Source: Kineobactrum sediminis
GTDB lineage: Bacteria; Pseudomonadota; Gammaproteobacteria; Pseudomonadales; Halieaceae
Assembly: GCF_002868715.1 (NCBI RefSeq)
Contig: NZ_PKLZ01000008.1
Span: 62,001-126,000, forward strand
Length of the DNA stretch: 64,000 nucleotides
Direction: 5' to 3'
Below, piece after piece: positions 44,423 to 51,822 of this stretch (positions are counted from its first letter, which is position 1; each line of letters starts with the position of its first letter). The translations under genes and the position numbers were made by a program. The notes under the pieces are model-generated. The model was given only the letters and a program-made list of their open reading frames with translations, ran no database searches and was not told where the DNA came from.

Positions 44423-46223
44423 TCTGTCCTGTCACTGTCCTGCCCTTGTCATCGTCTTGATCCGCTACCGTGTTACCCGGCGCTTTATCGAGCCAGCGCA
44501 CTGCTGTAGCACCCGCGTGCTCGAGGTCGGCACAATAACACAAAACACCGGTTTGCTTGCGCACCCCTGCCCGACGCATTTTGACGATGATTCGTGGTGA
44601 GAGACCGGCCAGGATCAGGCCGATGTCATGGCGACGGAAGTCATCAATCAACGCCTGCAAGGCCACAATAGCCGTAAAATCCATACTCGGTACATTGTTC
44701 ATGTCGATAATGACGACTCGGGTACCGGGGTCAATAACCCGCAGCGACGACAGTGCCCGCTCCGCGGCCGCGAAAAACAAAGGGCCGTTCATATCATAGA
44801 CCGAGACCGACGCCGGCAAGGTCGATACCCCCCGCGCAAGCCGGGAACTGCGCTTGTCGGTATAGCTCAGATTGGCCATTCGGCGGATCAGCAGCGCACC
44901 TGCAAGCCCCACCCCAACCCCAACCGCCAACACCATGTCGAACAGGACTGTCAATGCAAAGCAAACCACAAGCACTGCCACATCACCCGGTGGCGCAGCG
45001 CGTAAGGTATGGACGAAATGCCGCGATTCACTCATGTTCCAGGCCACCACAAACAACAGTGCGGCCAGTGCACTCATCGGCACCAGGCCGAGCAGTCCGG
45101 CCAGTCCGGTCAGGGCCAGCAGAACCACCAGCGCGTGTACCAACGCGGCAACCGGCGACACCGCACCGCTGCGAATACTGGTCGCGGTGCGCGCCAGGGC
45201 GGCGGTGGCGGTAATCCCGCCGAACAGAGGCGCCACCACATTACCGATACCCTGGCCGATCAACTCGGCATTGGAGTCATGACGGGTTTTGGTCAGGCCG
45301 TCGGCGACTACCGCACACAACAGGGACTCGATCGCGCCCAGGATGGCAATGGCCAGGGCCGGTCCCAACAGGGCGCGAAACAGACTGAAGTCTACGACCA
45401 GAGGCTGCCCGTCGGCCCCGGGCAACTGCCAGGGCGCCACCAGATTTGGCAGTACCGGCGGAATACCGGTGCCGGACCGTCCGTCGATGGCCCAGGAAAA
45501 GCGGGAGGCAATGGTCTCGACCTCAAACCCACTCCCGGGCAGCCAGTGGCGCAAGGCCAGCGCCGCAATGGCCGCCAGCACCAGGGCGACCAGTGGCGCC
45601 GGTACCAATAGCGTCAGGCGTGGCCAGAACACCAGAACAAGCAGGGTAAGGCAGCCAATACCCAATTCTGCCGGATCGAACCCAGGCAGTGCTGTGAGTA
45701 TCGCCACCACCTTGTCCACAAAGTGAGCACCTGGTTGTGCGATCACCAGGCCAAGAAAATCCGGCACCTGCAGTACCGCAATCACCACAGCGATGCCCGC
45801 AGTGAAGCCGACCACCACTGGATAAGGGATATACATGATCAACCGCCCCATCCCGGCAACACCAAAGGCAATCAGGATAACCCCGGCCATCATCGTCGCC
45901 AGCAGCAACCCGCCGAGGCCGTACTGTTCAACGATGGGCAACAGGATCACCACAAAGGCGGCTGTGGGCCCGGAGATATTGAAGCGAGAGCCGCCGGTGA
46001 GGGCGACCAGGGAACCAGCTACGATAGCGGTATACAGGCCGTGTTGCGGAGCCACGCCAATAGCAATGGCCAGTGCCATTGAAAGCGGAATGGCAACGGT
46101 GCCGATGGTCAGGCCCGCCATCAGGTCCCGACGCAGTTCAGCCAGCCCGTAGGCTTCGGCGATGCCGGCGCGCAAACCACTTCCGACCGAGGGCAGGCGT
46201 GCGCGGAGTGATCGAAAAGCCAC
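44415..46223 (-). CDS. dauA: SulP-family transporter with STAS domain (DauA-like)
   Basis: Inner-membrane anion transporter; the closest family I recognise is E. coli DauA, an aerobic C4-dicarboxylate carrier. Landmarks are GLTIGTVAIPLSMALAIAIGVAPQHGLYTA, LTGGSRFNISGPTAAFVVIL, ELIGQGIGNVVAPLFGGI and LLFVVAWNMSESRHFV, then a C-terminal STAS domain (about 480–580, GPLFFAAAERALSSL, DMNNVPSMDFTAIVALQAL). The chosen start is GTG at 46223 behind AAGGGA (602 residues); open frame continues upstream without similarity. Dicarboxylate versus sulfate or bicarbonate transport cannot be settled here. Confidence 0.85.
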   Translation of the reverse strand: MAFRSLRARLPSVGSGLRAGIAEAYGLAELRRDLMAGLTIGTVAIPLSMALAIAIGVAPQHGLYTAIVAGSLVALTGGSRFNISGPTAAFVVILLPIVEQYGLGGLLLATMMAGVILIAFGVAGMGRLIMYIPYPVVVGFTAGIAVVIAVLQVPDFLGLVIAQPGAHFVDKVVAILTALPGFDPAELGIGCLTLLVLVFWPRLTLLVPAPLVALVLAAIAALALRHWLPGSGFEVETIASRFSWAIDGRSGTGIPPVLPNLVAPWQLPGADGQPLVVDFSLFRALLGPALAIAILGAIESLLCAVVADGLTKTRHDSNAELIGQGIGNVVAPLFGGITATAALARTATSIRSGAVSPVAALVHALVVLLALTGLAGLLGLVPMSALAALLFVVAWNMSESRHFVHTLRAAPPGDVAVLVVCFALTVLFDMVLAVGVGVGLAGALLIRRMANLSYTDKRSSRLARGVSTLPASVSVYDMNGPLFFAAAERALSSLRVIDPGTRVVIIDMNNVPSMDFTAIVALQALIDDFRRHDIGLILAGLSPRIIVKMRRAGVRKQTGVLCYCADLEHAGATAVRWLDKAPGNTVADQDDDKGRTVTGQNG

Positions 46224-46317
46224 TGTGCGGTCCCTTATCCTGGGTAACGGCAAGAAAGCATACCACACACGGTTGAGCCCCCCCGGGCTGTGGCCTTCCA
46301 AACAGATACGAAGAAGG

Positions 46318-46346
46318 TTGGTTTTTGGGAACTTCAGCACTATCAT
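46318..46346 (+). promoter_or_regulatory. Sigma70-type promoter for yccA
   Basis: -35 TTGGTT (46318–46323), 17-bp spacer, -10 TATCAT (46341–46346). The predicted start near 46353 gives a leader of about 45 bases. Confidence 0.5.
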
Positions 46347-46397
46347 GTGTCTAACTCGGTGACCAATCTCACACGCAACGCAACGGAGTGTCAGGCA

Positions 46398-47072
46398 ATG
46401 CAAGAGAAACCCTTATACAACATGAACTCAGCCGGGATGGATTCGGTAGTCAGTACCAACAGGGTACTGAAAAATACCTATATGCTGCTCGGCATGACAC
46501 TGTTGTTCAGCGCCATCACGGCCGGCATTTCCATGGCCATGGGGCTACCCCAGGGCGCTGCACTGATATTAATGCTGGTGGGCTTTGGCCTGTTGTTTGT
46601 CGTGCATAAAATGGCCGACTCCAGCAAGGGTCTACTGGCCATATTTGCCTTTACCGGCGTGATGGGTGCCTCGATCGGCCCCATGCTCAACCATTATATG
46701 GCAATGCCCGGCGGCCCGGCGCTGGTTATGCAGGCGCTGGGTGGCACCGCCATCGTGTTCTTCGGCCTGTCCGCCTATGCCCTGACTACCCGCAAGGACT
46801 TTTCCTTCATGGGCGGGTTTCTCATGGTCGGCCTGCTGGTGGCGGTCGTCGCCATGATCGCCAATATCTTCCTGGCGATTCCGGCACTATCGCTGACCAT
46901 ATCCGCTGCCGTAGTCATGATCATGTCGGGTCTCATCCTGTATGACACCAGCCGCATCATCAATGGCGGGGAAACCAATTATATTCGCGCAACGGTCGGC
47001 CTGTACCTGAGCATCTACAACCTGTTCATCCACATGCTGCACCTGCTCACCGCCTTCGGCGGCGATGACTGA
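46398..47072 (+). CDS. yccA: Bax inhibitor-1/YccA family membrane protein
   Basis: Inner-membrane protein; in E. coli YccA modulates the FtsH protease and protects SecY in jammed translocons. The 224-residue protein has seven hydrophobic segments from about residue 27 onward, LKNTYMLLGMTLLFSAITAG, and ends with TNYIRATVGLYLSIYNLFIHMLHLLTAFGGDD, the family's closing signature. GGAG lies nine bases before the chosen ATG; the longer frame upstream crosses the promoter. It is followed by its own terminator. Confidence 0.93.
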   Translation: MQEKPLYNMNSAGMDSVVSTNRVLKNTYMLLGMTLLFSAITAGISMAMGLPQGAALILMLVGFGLLFVVHKMADSSKGLLAIFAFTGVMGASIGPMLNHYMAMPGGPALVMQALGGTAIVFFGLSAYALTTRKDFSFMGGFLMVGLLVAVVAMIANIFLAIPALSLTISAAVVMIMSGLILYDTSRIINGGETNYIRATVGLYLSIYNLFIHMLHLLTAFGGDD

Positions 47073-47095
47073 CAGCCACGCGCGCAACGCCCCTG

Positions 47096-47121
47096 AACCC
47101 CGGTCTATGCCGGGGTTTTTT
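47096..47121 (+). terminator. Intrinsic terminator after yccA
   Basis: Stem AACCCCGG/CCGGGGTT (47096–47103 with 47110–47117) with a 6-base loop and T6 tract. It separates yccA from the tus genes, which begin 21 bp later. Confidence 0.8.
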
Positions 47122-47141
47122 GTTGCGGCGACGTCCACACG

Positions 47142-47534
47142 ATGATCTATTCACTACTGGTTCTCGCGGCCCCCACCTCAGGCCATGCCAGCCTGACCGC
47201 GGCCCGCTTCGCCCAGGCGGTCGTGGCGCGGGGACACCAGCTGAAACGGGTATTCTTCCTGGATGATGGTGCCCTCACGGGCCTTGCCGGCACGATAACC
47301 CCGCAGGACGAAGCCTCGGCACTGGCGCAATGGCAACAGCTGGGCGCCAACCACGAAGTAGAACTGATATTGTGTATCAGCTCCGCCCTCAAGCGCGGAG
47401 TGCTTGATGCGACCGAGGCCGAGCGCTACGAACGCAATACTGCCACCATGCACCCCGACTTTGAACTCGGTGGTCTGGGATTACTGGTGGAAGCGATGCA
47501 GACCTCTGATCGTCTCATCACCTTTGGCCAGTAG
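47142..47534 (+). CDS. tusD: Sulfur relay protein TusD
   Basis: Accepts persulfide sulfur from TusA and passes it to TusE for 2-thiouridine formation in tRNA. The 130-residue DsrE-fold protein has the active cysteine in ELILCISSALKRG, near residue 80, and the conserved FFLDDGAL and GLGLLVEAMQTSDRLITFG. It is the first of four adjacent tus genes (D–C–B–E), spaced 3–5 bp apart, so they are probably translated from one message. Confidence 0.92.
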   Translation: MIYSLLVLAAPTSGHASLTAARFAQAVVARGHQLKRVFFLDDGALTGLAGTITPQDEASALAQWQQLGANHEVELILCISSALKRGVLDATEAERYERNTATMHPDFELGGLGLLVEAMQTSDRLITFGQ

Positions 47535-47537
47535 CTG

Positions 47538-47909
47538 ATGGCGACCACGGCACGCAAGTCGGTATTGGTAGTCACCCGCCACGCCCACCAGGGCAGTGCA
47601 CTGGGCCGGTCGGCGCTGGACGCTGCCCTGGTCAGCGCCACCTTCGAGCTGCCAGTGACGTTGCTGTTCCAGGGGCAAGGCGTACTGCAGCTGCTGCCAG
47701 AGCAGGATTGTACCGAGGCGGGTATTCGCAACCTGCGCAAGGTTATAGAGTCCCTGCCCCTTTATGACATTACCCCCATTTACGTCGACGCCGCTGCCGC
47801 CGCGCGTTATGCCCTGCAGGCAGAGTTGCTGCCACCCCAGGCGCAATTAATCAGTCTCGACCGGCAGCGACAGCTACTGGCGGACCACGACCATATTCTG
47901 GGGTTCTGA
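47538..47909 (+). CDS. tusC: Sulfur relay protein TusC
   Basis: Structural member of the TusBCD heterohexamer. The 123-residue protein matches the DsrF-like pattern with RHAHQGSALGRSALDAALVSATFELPVTLLFQGQGVLQLL (in parts) and KVIESLPLYDITPIYVD. It has no essential cysteine, as usual for TusC. It follows tusD by 3 bp. Confidence 0.92.
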   Translation: MATTARKSVLVVTRHAHQGSALGRSALDAALVSATFELPVTLLFQGQGVLQLLPEQDCTEAGIRNLRKVIESLPLYDITPIYVDAAAAARYALQAELLPPQAQLISLDRQRQLLADHDHILGF

Positions 47910-47912
47910 CCG

Positions 47913-48206
47913 ATGCCGTTGCACACCCTCAACAAGGCGCCCGGACACAACGCATTCAGCGACTGTATTGAACGACTGGCGGCGGATGATGCACTAGTAC
48001 TGCTGGGGGACGGTGTTTACGCTGCGCTGGCAACAACGGCGGCAGCTTCCCGGCTGGCTGCCAGTGGTGCGACCATTTATGTGCTGCGGACAGATGCCCT
48101 GGCCGCCGGCGTGGCCACACGACTCATGTCGGAAGCCACGGTAATAGACGATGCCGGGTTTGTCGCACTGACAGAACACTGGCCACAACAAATGGCCTGG
48201 CACTGA
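47913..48206 (+). CDS. tusB: Sulfur relay protein TusB
   Basis: Third subunit of TusBCD. The 97-residue DsrH-like protein opens MPLHTLNKAPGHNAFSDCIER, followed by DDALVLLGDGVYAAL and IYVLRTDALAAG, and ends with FVALTEHWPQQMAWH. It lies 3 bp after tusC and 5 bp before tusE. Confidence 0.9.
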   Translation: MPLHTLNKAPGHNAFSDCIERLAADDALVLLGDGVYAALATTAAASRLAASGATIYVLRTDALAAGVATRLMSEATVIDDAGFVALTEHWPQQMAWH

Positions 48207-48211
48207 CCCCC

Positions 48212-48529
48212 ATGCTGCCCGAGTCTGCCTTCGACAAGGACGGGTTCCTGCGCCGGCTCGATGCCTGGACGCCTGCGGTTGCGGAACAGATCGCAGAGCG
48301 CGAAAACCTGGCTTTGACGCCAGCTCACTGGGAGATCCTGCAGTTGTTGCGCGACTACTACCAGCGTTTCGACAGCTCACCGGCAATGCGCGCACTGGTA
48401 AAATATACCGCTCAACAACTGGGGCCGGAAAAGGGTAAAAGCCTGTATCTGCTGTCACTGTTCCCGGGTTCTCCCGCGAAGCTGGGCAGCAAGATTGCCG
48501 GCCTGCCCAAGCCCGACAACTGCCTTTAA
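48212..48529 (+). CDS. tusE: Sulfur relay protein TusE (DsrC family)
   Basis: Receives sulfur from TusD and hands it to the tRNA thiolase MnmA. The 105-residue protein has the DsrC fold signature LTPAHWEILQLLRDYYQRFDSSPAMRALVKY and the C-terminal arm GLPKPDNCL with a single penultimate cysteine. The second arm cysteine of dissimilatory DsrC is absent, which points to tRNA thiolation rather than sulfur oxidation. Confidence 0.92.
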   Translation: MLPESAFDKDGFLRRLDAWTPAVAEQIAERENLALTPAHWEILQLLRDYYQRFDSSPAMRALVKYTAQQLGPEKGKSLYLLSLFPGSPAKLGSKIAGLPKPDNCL

Positions 48530-48581
48530 ACCATAACTCCTGACCCTGATCCAACGAGACTGACCTGATGAGCCCGCCCCG

Positions 48582-49682
48582 ATGCCCCTGAGCCGCTTTG
48601 ATCCCGACCGATACCCCGAGCTTCTGGCCGCCAAGGCGGCAACCACCAGTGCGCTGCTGCAACCCTTTGCAATGCCTGAACCCATGATAGTACCCTCCGT
48701 GCCCACCGGTTTCAGGATGCGGGCGGAGTTTCGGATCTGGCACGATGGGCACAAGCTGGACTATGTCATGTTCCGCCCGGGTGAGCCCGACAAGCCGATA
48801 CCGATACATGACTTGCCCATCGCCTGCGAGCGGATTCGGGCGCTAATGCCGCTATTGCGGCAGCAGCTGCAGGACACACCGCTACTGCGCCACAAGTTGT
48901 TTCAGGTGGAATTCCTCAGCACCCTGGCTGGCGATACGCTGGTCACCCTCATTTACCACCGCAAGCTTGATGAACACTGGCGGGAAGCCGCGACTGCACT
49001 GGCGGCACTCCTGGATATTCCCTTGGTAGGACGCGCTCGCAAGCAGAAAGAGATAATCGGCCGGGATTATGTCACCGAAGTACTGCCGATTGAGGGCCGG
49101 GAATATCACTACCGACAATACGAACAGGCCTTTAGCCAACCGAATGCCAGGGTGAACATCCGCATGATTGAGTGGGCCTGTCGGGCCGCTGCGCCACTGG
49201 GCGGCGATCTGCTGGAGCTTTATTGCGGTAACGGTAATTTTACCCTACCCCTCGCCCGCCATTTCAACGCCGTGGTGGCCACAGAGCTGGCCAAGGTTTC
49301 CATCCGCGCCGCCCAGTGGAACCTGGAGGCCAATCGGGTTAACAATGTACAAATGATCCGCCTGGCAGCGCAAGAGGTGTGCCAGGCCATGGCGGGGGAA
49401 AGGGAGTTTCGCCGCCTGGCCGACCTGCCGCAGCCGCTGCCGGCCTATAACCTGGATACGGTGCTGGTGGATCCTCCACGAGCCGGCCTGGACGCCGCAA
49501 CAGAGACTATGGTGCAGGGCTTTGCGACCATCATCTACGTGTCCTGTAATTCCCACAGCCTGGCTGAAAACCTGCAGAGCCTGGCAGTCACCCACGATAT
49601 CGTCGACTTTGCGCTGTTTGATCAGTTTCCCTACACTGATCACATGGAATGTGGTGTGGTGCTGCAGCGGAAGTCGCAATAG
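48582..49682 (+). CDS. trmA: tRNA (uracil-5-)-methyltransferase TrmA
   Basis: Makes the conserved ribothymidine at position 54 of tRNA with SAM. The 366-residue protein has the family N-terminus with FRMRAEFRIWHDG, the SAM pocket DLLELYCGNGNFTLPLA, motif IV VLVDPPRAGLD and the catalytic cysteine in YVSCNSHSLAENLQSL. It ends FDQFPYTDHMECGVVLQRK with the general-base glutamate. No iron–sulfur cysteine cluster is present, separating it from RlmD/RlmC. Confidence 0.95.
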   Translation: MPLSRFDPDRYPELLAAKAATTSALLQPFAMPEPMIVPSVPTGFRMRAEFRIWHDGHKLDYVMFRPGEPDKPIPIHDLPIACERIRALMPLLRQQLQDTPLLRHKLFQVEFLSTLAGDTLVTLIYHRKLDEHWREAATALAALLDIPLVGRARKQKEIIGRDYVTEVLPIEGREYHYRQYEQAFSQPNARVNIRMIEWACRAAAPLGGDLLELYCGNGNFTLPLARHFNAVVATELAKVSIRAAQWNLEANRVNNVQMIRLAAQEVCQAMAGEREFRRLADLPQPLPAYNLDTVLVDPPRAGLDAATETMVQGFATIIYVSCNSHSLAENLQSLAVTHDIVDFALFDQFPYTDHMECGVVLQRKSQ

Positions 49683-49772
49683 CAAAAATCGTTACTGTTA
49701 CTGCGATCATGCGGCCGGCAACGGCAGTGTCAGCGTCTATACTCAATAATGTTCCCGTTAAAGGTAGCCATT

Positions 49773-50054
49773 ATGCAAGCTGAAAAACTGACCGCGGACG
49801 AAATAGAGCAACGCCTGGTGAGCCTTCCTGAATGGGGCCTGGACCGGCACAAGCTCTATCGGCACTATGTTTACACAACCTTTATTGAAGCGTGGGGCTT
49901 CATGAGCCAGGTAGCCCTGCTGGCGGAAGTACAGAATCACCACCCGGAGTGGAGCAACAGTTATGGTCGGGTGGAAATCTACCTCACTACCCACGATGCT
50001 GGTGGTATTACCGAGCGTGACTTCAAATTGGCCCGAGCGATTGACCTGCTCTGA
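49773..50054 (+). CDS. phhB: Pterin-4a-carbinolamine dehydratase
   Basis: Recycles the pterin cofactor of aromatic amino-acid hydroxylases. The protein is 93 residues from [15 protein letters not shown] (AAGGT nine bases upstream); an ATG eight codons earlier is possible. The active-site motif [27 protein letters not shown] with its histidines is clear in two adjacent parts. No phenylalanine hydroxylase gene is adjacent, so the physiological partner is not shown. Confidence 0.92.
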   Translation: MQAEKLTADEIEQRLVSLPEWGLDRHKLYRHYVYTTFIEAWGFMSQVALLAEVQNHHPEWSNSYGRVEIYLTTHDAGGITERDFKLARAIDLL

Positions 50055-50072
50055 CGGCAAATCGTAAAACCT

Positions 50073-51008
50073 TCAACAACGAATCCCGAAGGCAAGCAGC
50101 CCGCGGCCCAGCACCTCGTCCAGGTACTCGGCGTCGCCGGCTTTTATTTCCAGGTGGCGCAAGTCCAGAGACGCATAGACCTCCTTGTTGCGCAGCCAGG
50201 CAGCCAGTTGTGCCGCGGGCGCCCCGTCCTCCCAGCAATCGATATAGACACGGCCCGCAGGCAGGTAAAAATCAGCATACAGTTCTTCTTCGACGGGTAG
50301 CGCGCGTTTGAGAGCATGTGCCTGTTGGGCAAAATAGAGCCAGTCACAGACCGCAGCCTGAAGACAGGTGCCCGGGTGATGGCCGTCGATACCGCGGCAT
50401 TCAACCATGGGCGCGGCGATCGGGCCGGCACTGGCAAACAGGTCCGTTGAGTCATGGCCGGATACCGTTCGCTCGACGGGGCCGGCCGGTTCCGCCGCGG
50501 CTGTAACCGCCTGCCGGGCAGTCAGCCGCTCAAGCTCGCGCTGGATCACCGGATGGTCGACGATCTCATGCGGCCAGCTCACATAAAAGGCACCGCTACT
50601 CTCACTCTGCACCTGCTGCCCCCCGAAATGCTTGCCCAGGGCCGTGAGTTCCCAGCCCAGGATAGTGGACTGCTGCAAACCGAATTCCGCCAGCGCACGA
50701 TTAAGGTGGCGTGGCTGCAGGCCGGGGTAATAGCGCCGCATCTGGCTGGCACTGATACGCTGGTTGGATTCGATTGCGCTCAGCAGGGGATGTTGCACTA
50801 ACGCCTCCGGCCAGACGATATAACGGCCATAGCGCTTGCTGTCGCGGTAACAGCCTCCTTCATACTCGCCTTTCGGAGTCAGCAGCCAGTGCTCGTCGCG
50901 GCGCTCAATCCAGCCATAGTCCCTGAGCGTGGCAAACAACTGTTGCAGCGGGATATCCAGGGCCCGGGCCAGCGCGGTAGTGGACAGACGGCTGTCATCC
51001 CCGCTCAC
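50073..51008 (-). CDS. Nuclease-like protein with KilA-C-type helical N-terminus, function unknown
   Basis: I do not recognise a named family with certainty. The 311-residue protein starts MSGDDSRLSTTALARALDIPLQQLFATLRDYGWI. Residues 1–75 and 85–130 look like helix-turn-helix or antirepressor KilA-C modules (WLLTPKGEYEGGCY, LTALGKHFGGQ). After a linker, CRGIDGHHPGTCLQAAVCDWLYF leads into a C-terminal segment with YADFYLPAGRVYIDCWE and LRHLEIKAGD. This is an arrangement of Asp, Glu/Asp and Glu-x-Lys residues like PD-(D/E)XK nucleases. A role in DNA or RNA handling is inference. Its start is 4 bp after the dUTPase stop, so they may be expressed together. Confidence 0.55.
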   Translation of the reverse strand: MSGDDSRLSTTALARALDIPLQQLFATLRDYGWIERRDEHWLLTPKGEYEGGCYRDSKRYGRYIVWPEALVQHPLLSAIESNQRISASQMRRYYPGLQPRHLNRALAEFGLQQSTILGWELTALGKHFGGQQVQSESSGAFYVSWPHEIVDHPVIQRELERLTARQAVTAAAEPAGPVERTVSGHDSTDLFASAGPIAAPMVECRGIDGHHPGTCLQAAVCDWLYFAQQAHALKRALPVEEELYADFYLPAGRVYIDCWEDGAPAAQLAAWLRNKEVYASLDLRHLEIKAGDAEYLDEVLGRGLLAFGIRC

Positions 51009-51011
51009 CGT

Positions 51012-51641
51012 CTAGCCTCCGGCTGCCGCGGCACTGTAGCGCGCTTCCAGCGACGCATACACCTGCTCGGCAAAGTCTGCCGCGGTACTGTCGTGACTGG
51101 CCAGCACTTCAACCAGGTGCTCGTTGTCTTCCCGGCCCTCCCAGATCTTGATATAGGTGCCCTCCTGGTAGCCGTAGTCCTGGCGCAGGAAATTAAGGAC
51201 ATTTTTGCCAACATAGGCCGTGTAGAGGGTACCGAAGTCAAGCCCGGCGGCCAGCATCAGTTCCCAGAAACGGGTCGGTGAAAAACCTTTGGTCTGCAGG
51301 GCGTGCAAGGCAAGGGCCTCTGTGGCCTCGCGCACACCCAGTCCCTCGGGCTCAAAGTCGCCAATCTCGGTTGCCATCCTGGCCGCCATGGTGTCGATAC
51401 CGTCGCCGTCGGCAAACAGCGCAGAGAGGCCAAAGTGCCAGATATCAATCACCTCCAGTTGCACCTGTGGCAGGTCCGGCGCCTGCTTTTTCCACCACTT
51501 GTAGCCGTAGTGCTCCAGCAGCTCGCCACATTCAATCCAGAGCGCCCGATACCAGGCGAAGCCCTGTTCAGTCCATTGCGGGTGAACCCGCGTGTTCATC
51601 CGGTCCTGCATGGTCAGCATTGTTCTGAATGCCTGCTCCAC
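51012..51641 (-). CDS. All-alpha dimeric dUTP diphosphatase
   Basis: Hydrolyses dUTP to dUMP to keep uracil out of DNA. The protein is 209 residues if translated from GTG at 51641, which follows AGGAG by six bases; ATG codons at residues 8 and 11 are alternatives. The MazG-like metal-binding helices are visible as WIECGELLEHYGYKWWKK and VQLEVIDIWHFGLSALF. The later YTAYVGKNVLNFLRQDYGY carries the family's KNxLNxFRQ-type block. It is unrelated to the trimeric Dut enzyme. Confidence 0.87.
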   Translation of the reverse strand: MEQAFRTMLTMQDRMNTRVHPQWTEQGFAWYRALWIECGELLEHYGYKWWKKQAPDLPQVQLEVIDIWHFGLSALFADGDGIDTMAARMATEIGDFEPEGLGVREATEALALHALQTKGFSPTRFWELMLAAGLDFGTLYTAYVGKNVLNFLRQDYGYQEGTYIKIWEGREDNEHLVEVLASHDSTAADFAEQVYASLEARYSAAAAGG

Positions 51642-51822
51642 ATTACGCTCCTGCAATTTGGCTGGCTGAAGGTGCAAGGATAACAGCGCAGCCCAGCGCG
51701 CACCACGGCGGTTTGCAACGGCTACAATTCGCTTCGCTCTTGGCTATTTTTTACACTGACTGCACTTCCCATAGTTGCGCTGCAGGGCTAACCTTCCCGC
51801 TCGTTATTCGGGAATGGTATGT

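Noticed and set aside
47142-48529. Dissimilatory sulfur oxidation (dsrEFH–dsrC) genes
   Set aside because: The DsrC-like protein has only the terminal cysteine, and no other dsr genes are present, so the tRNA-thiolation Tus pathway fits.
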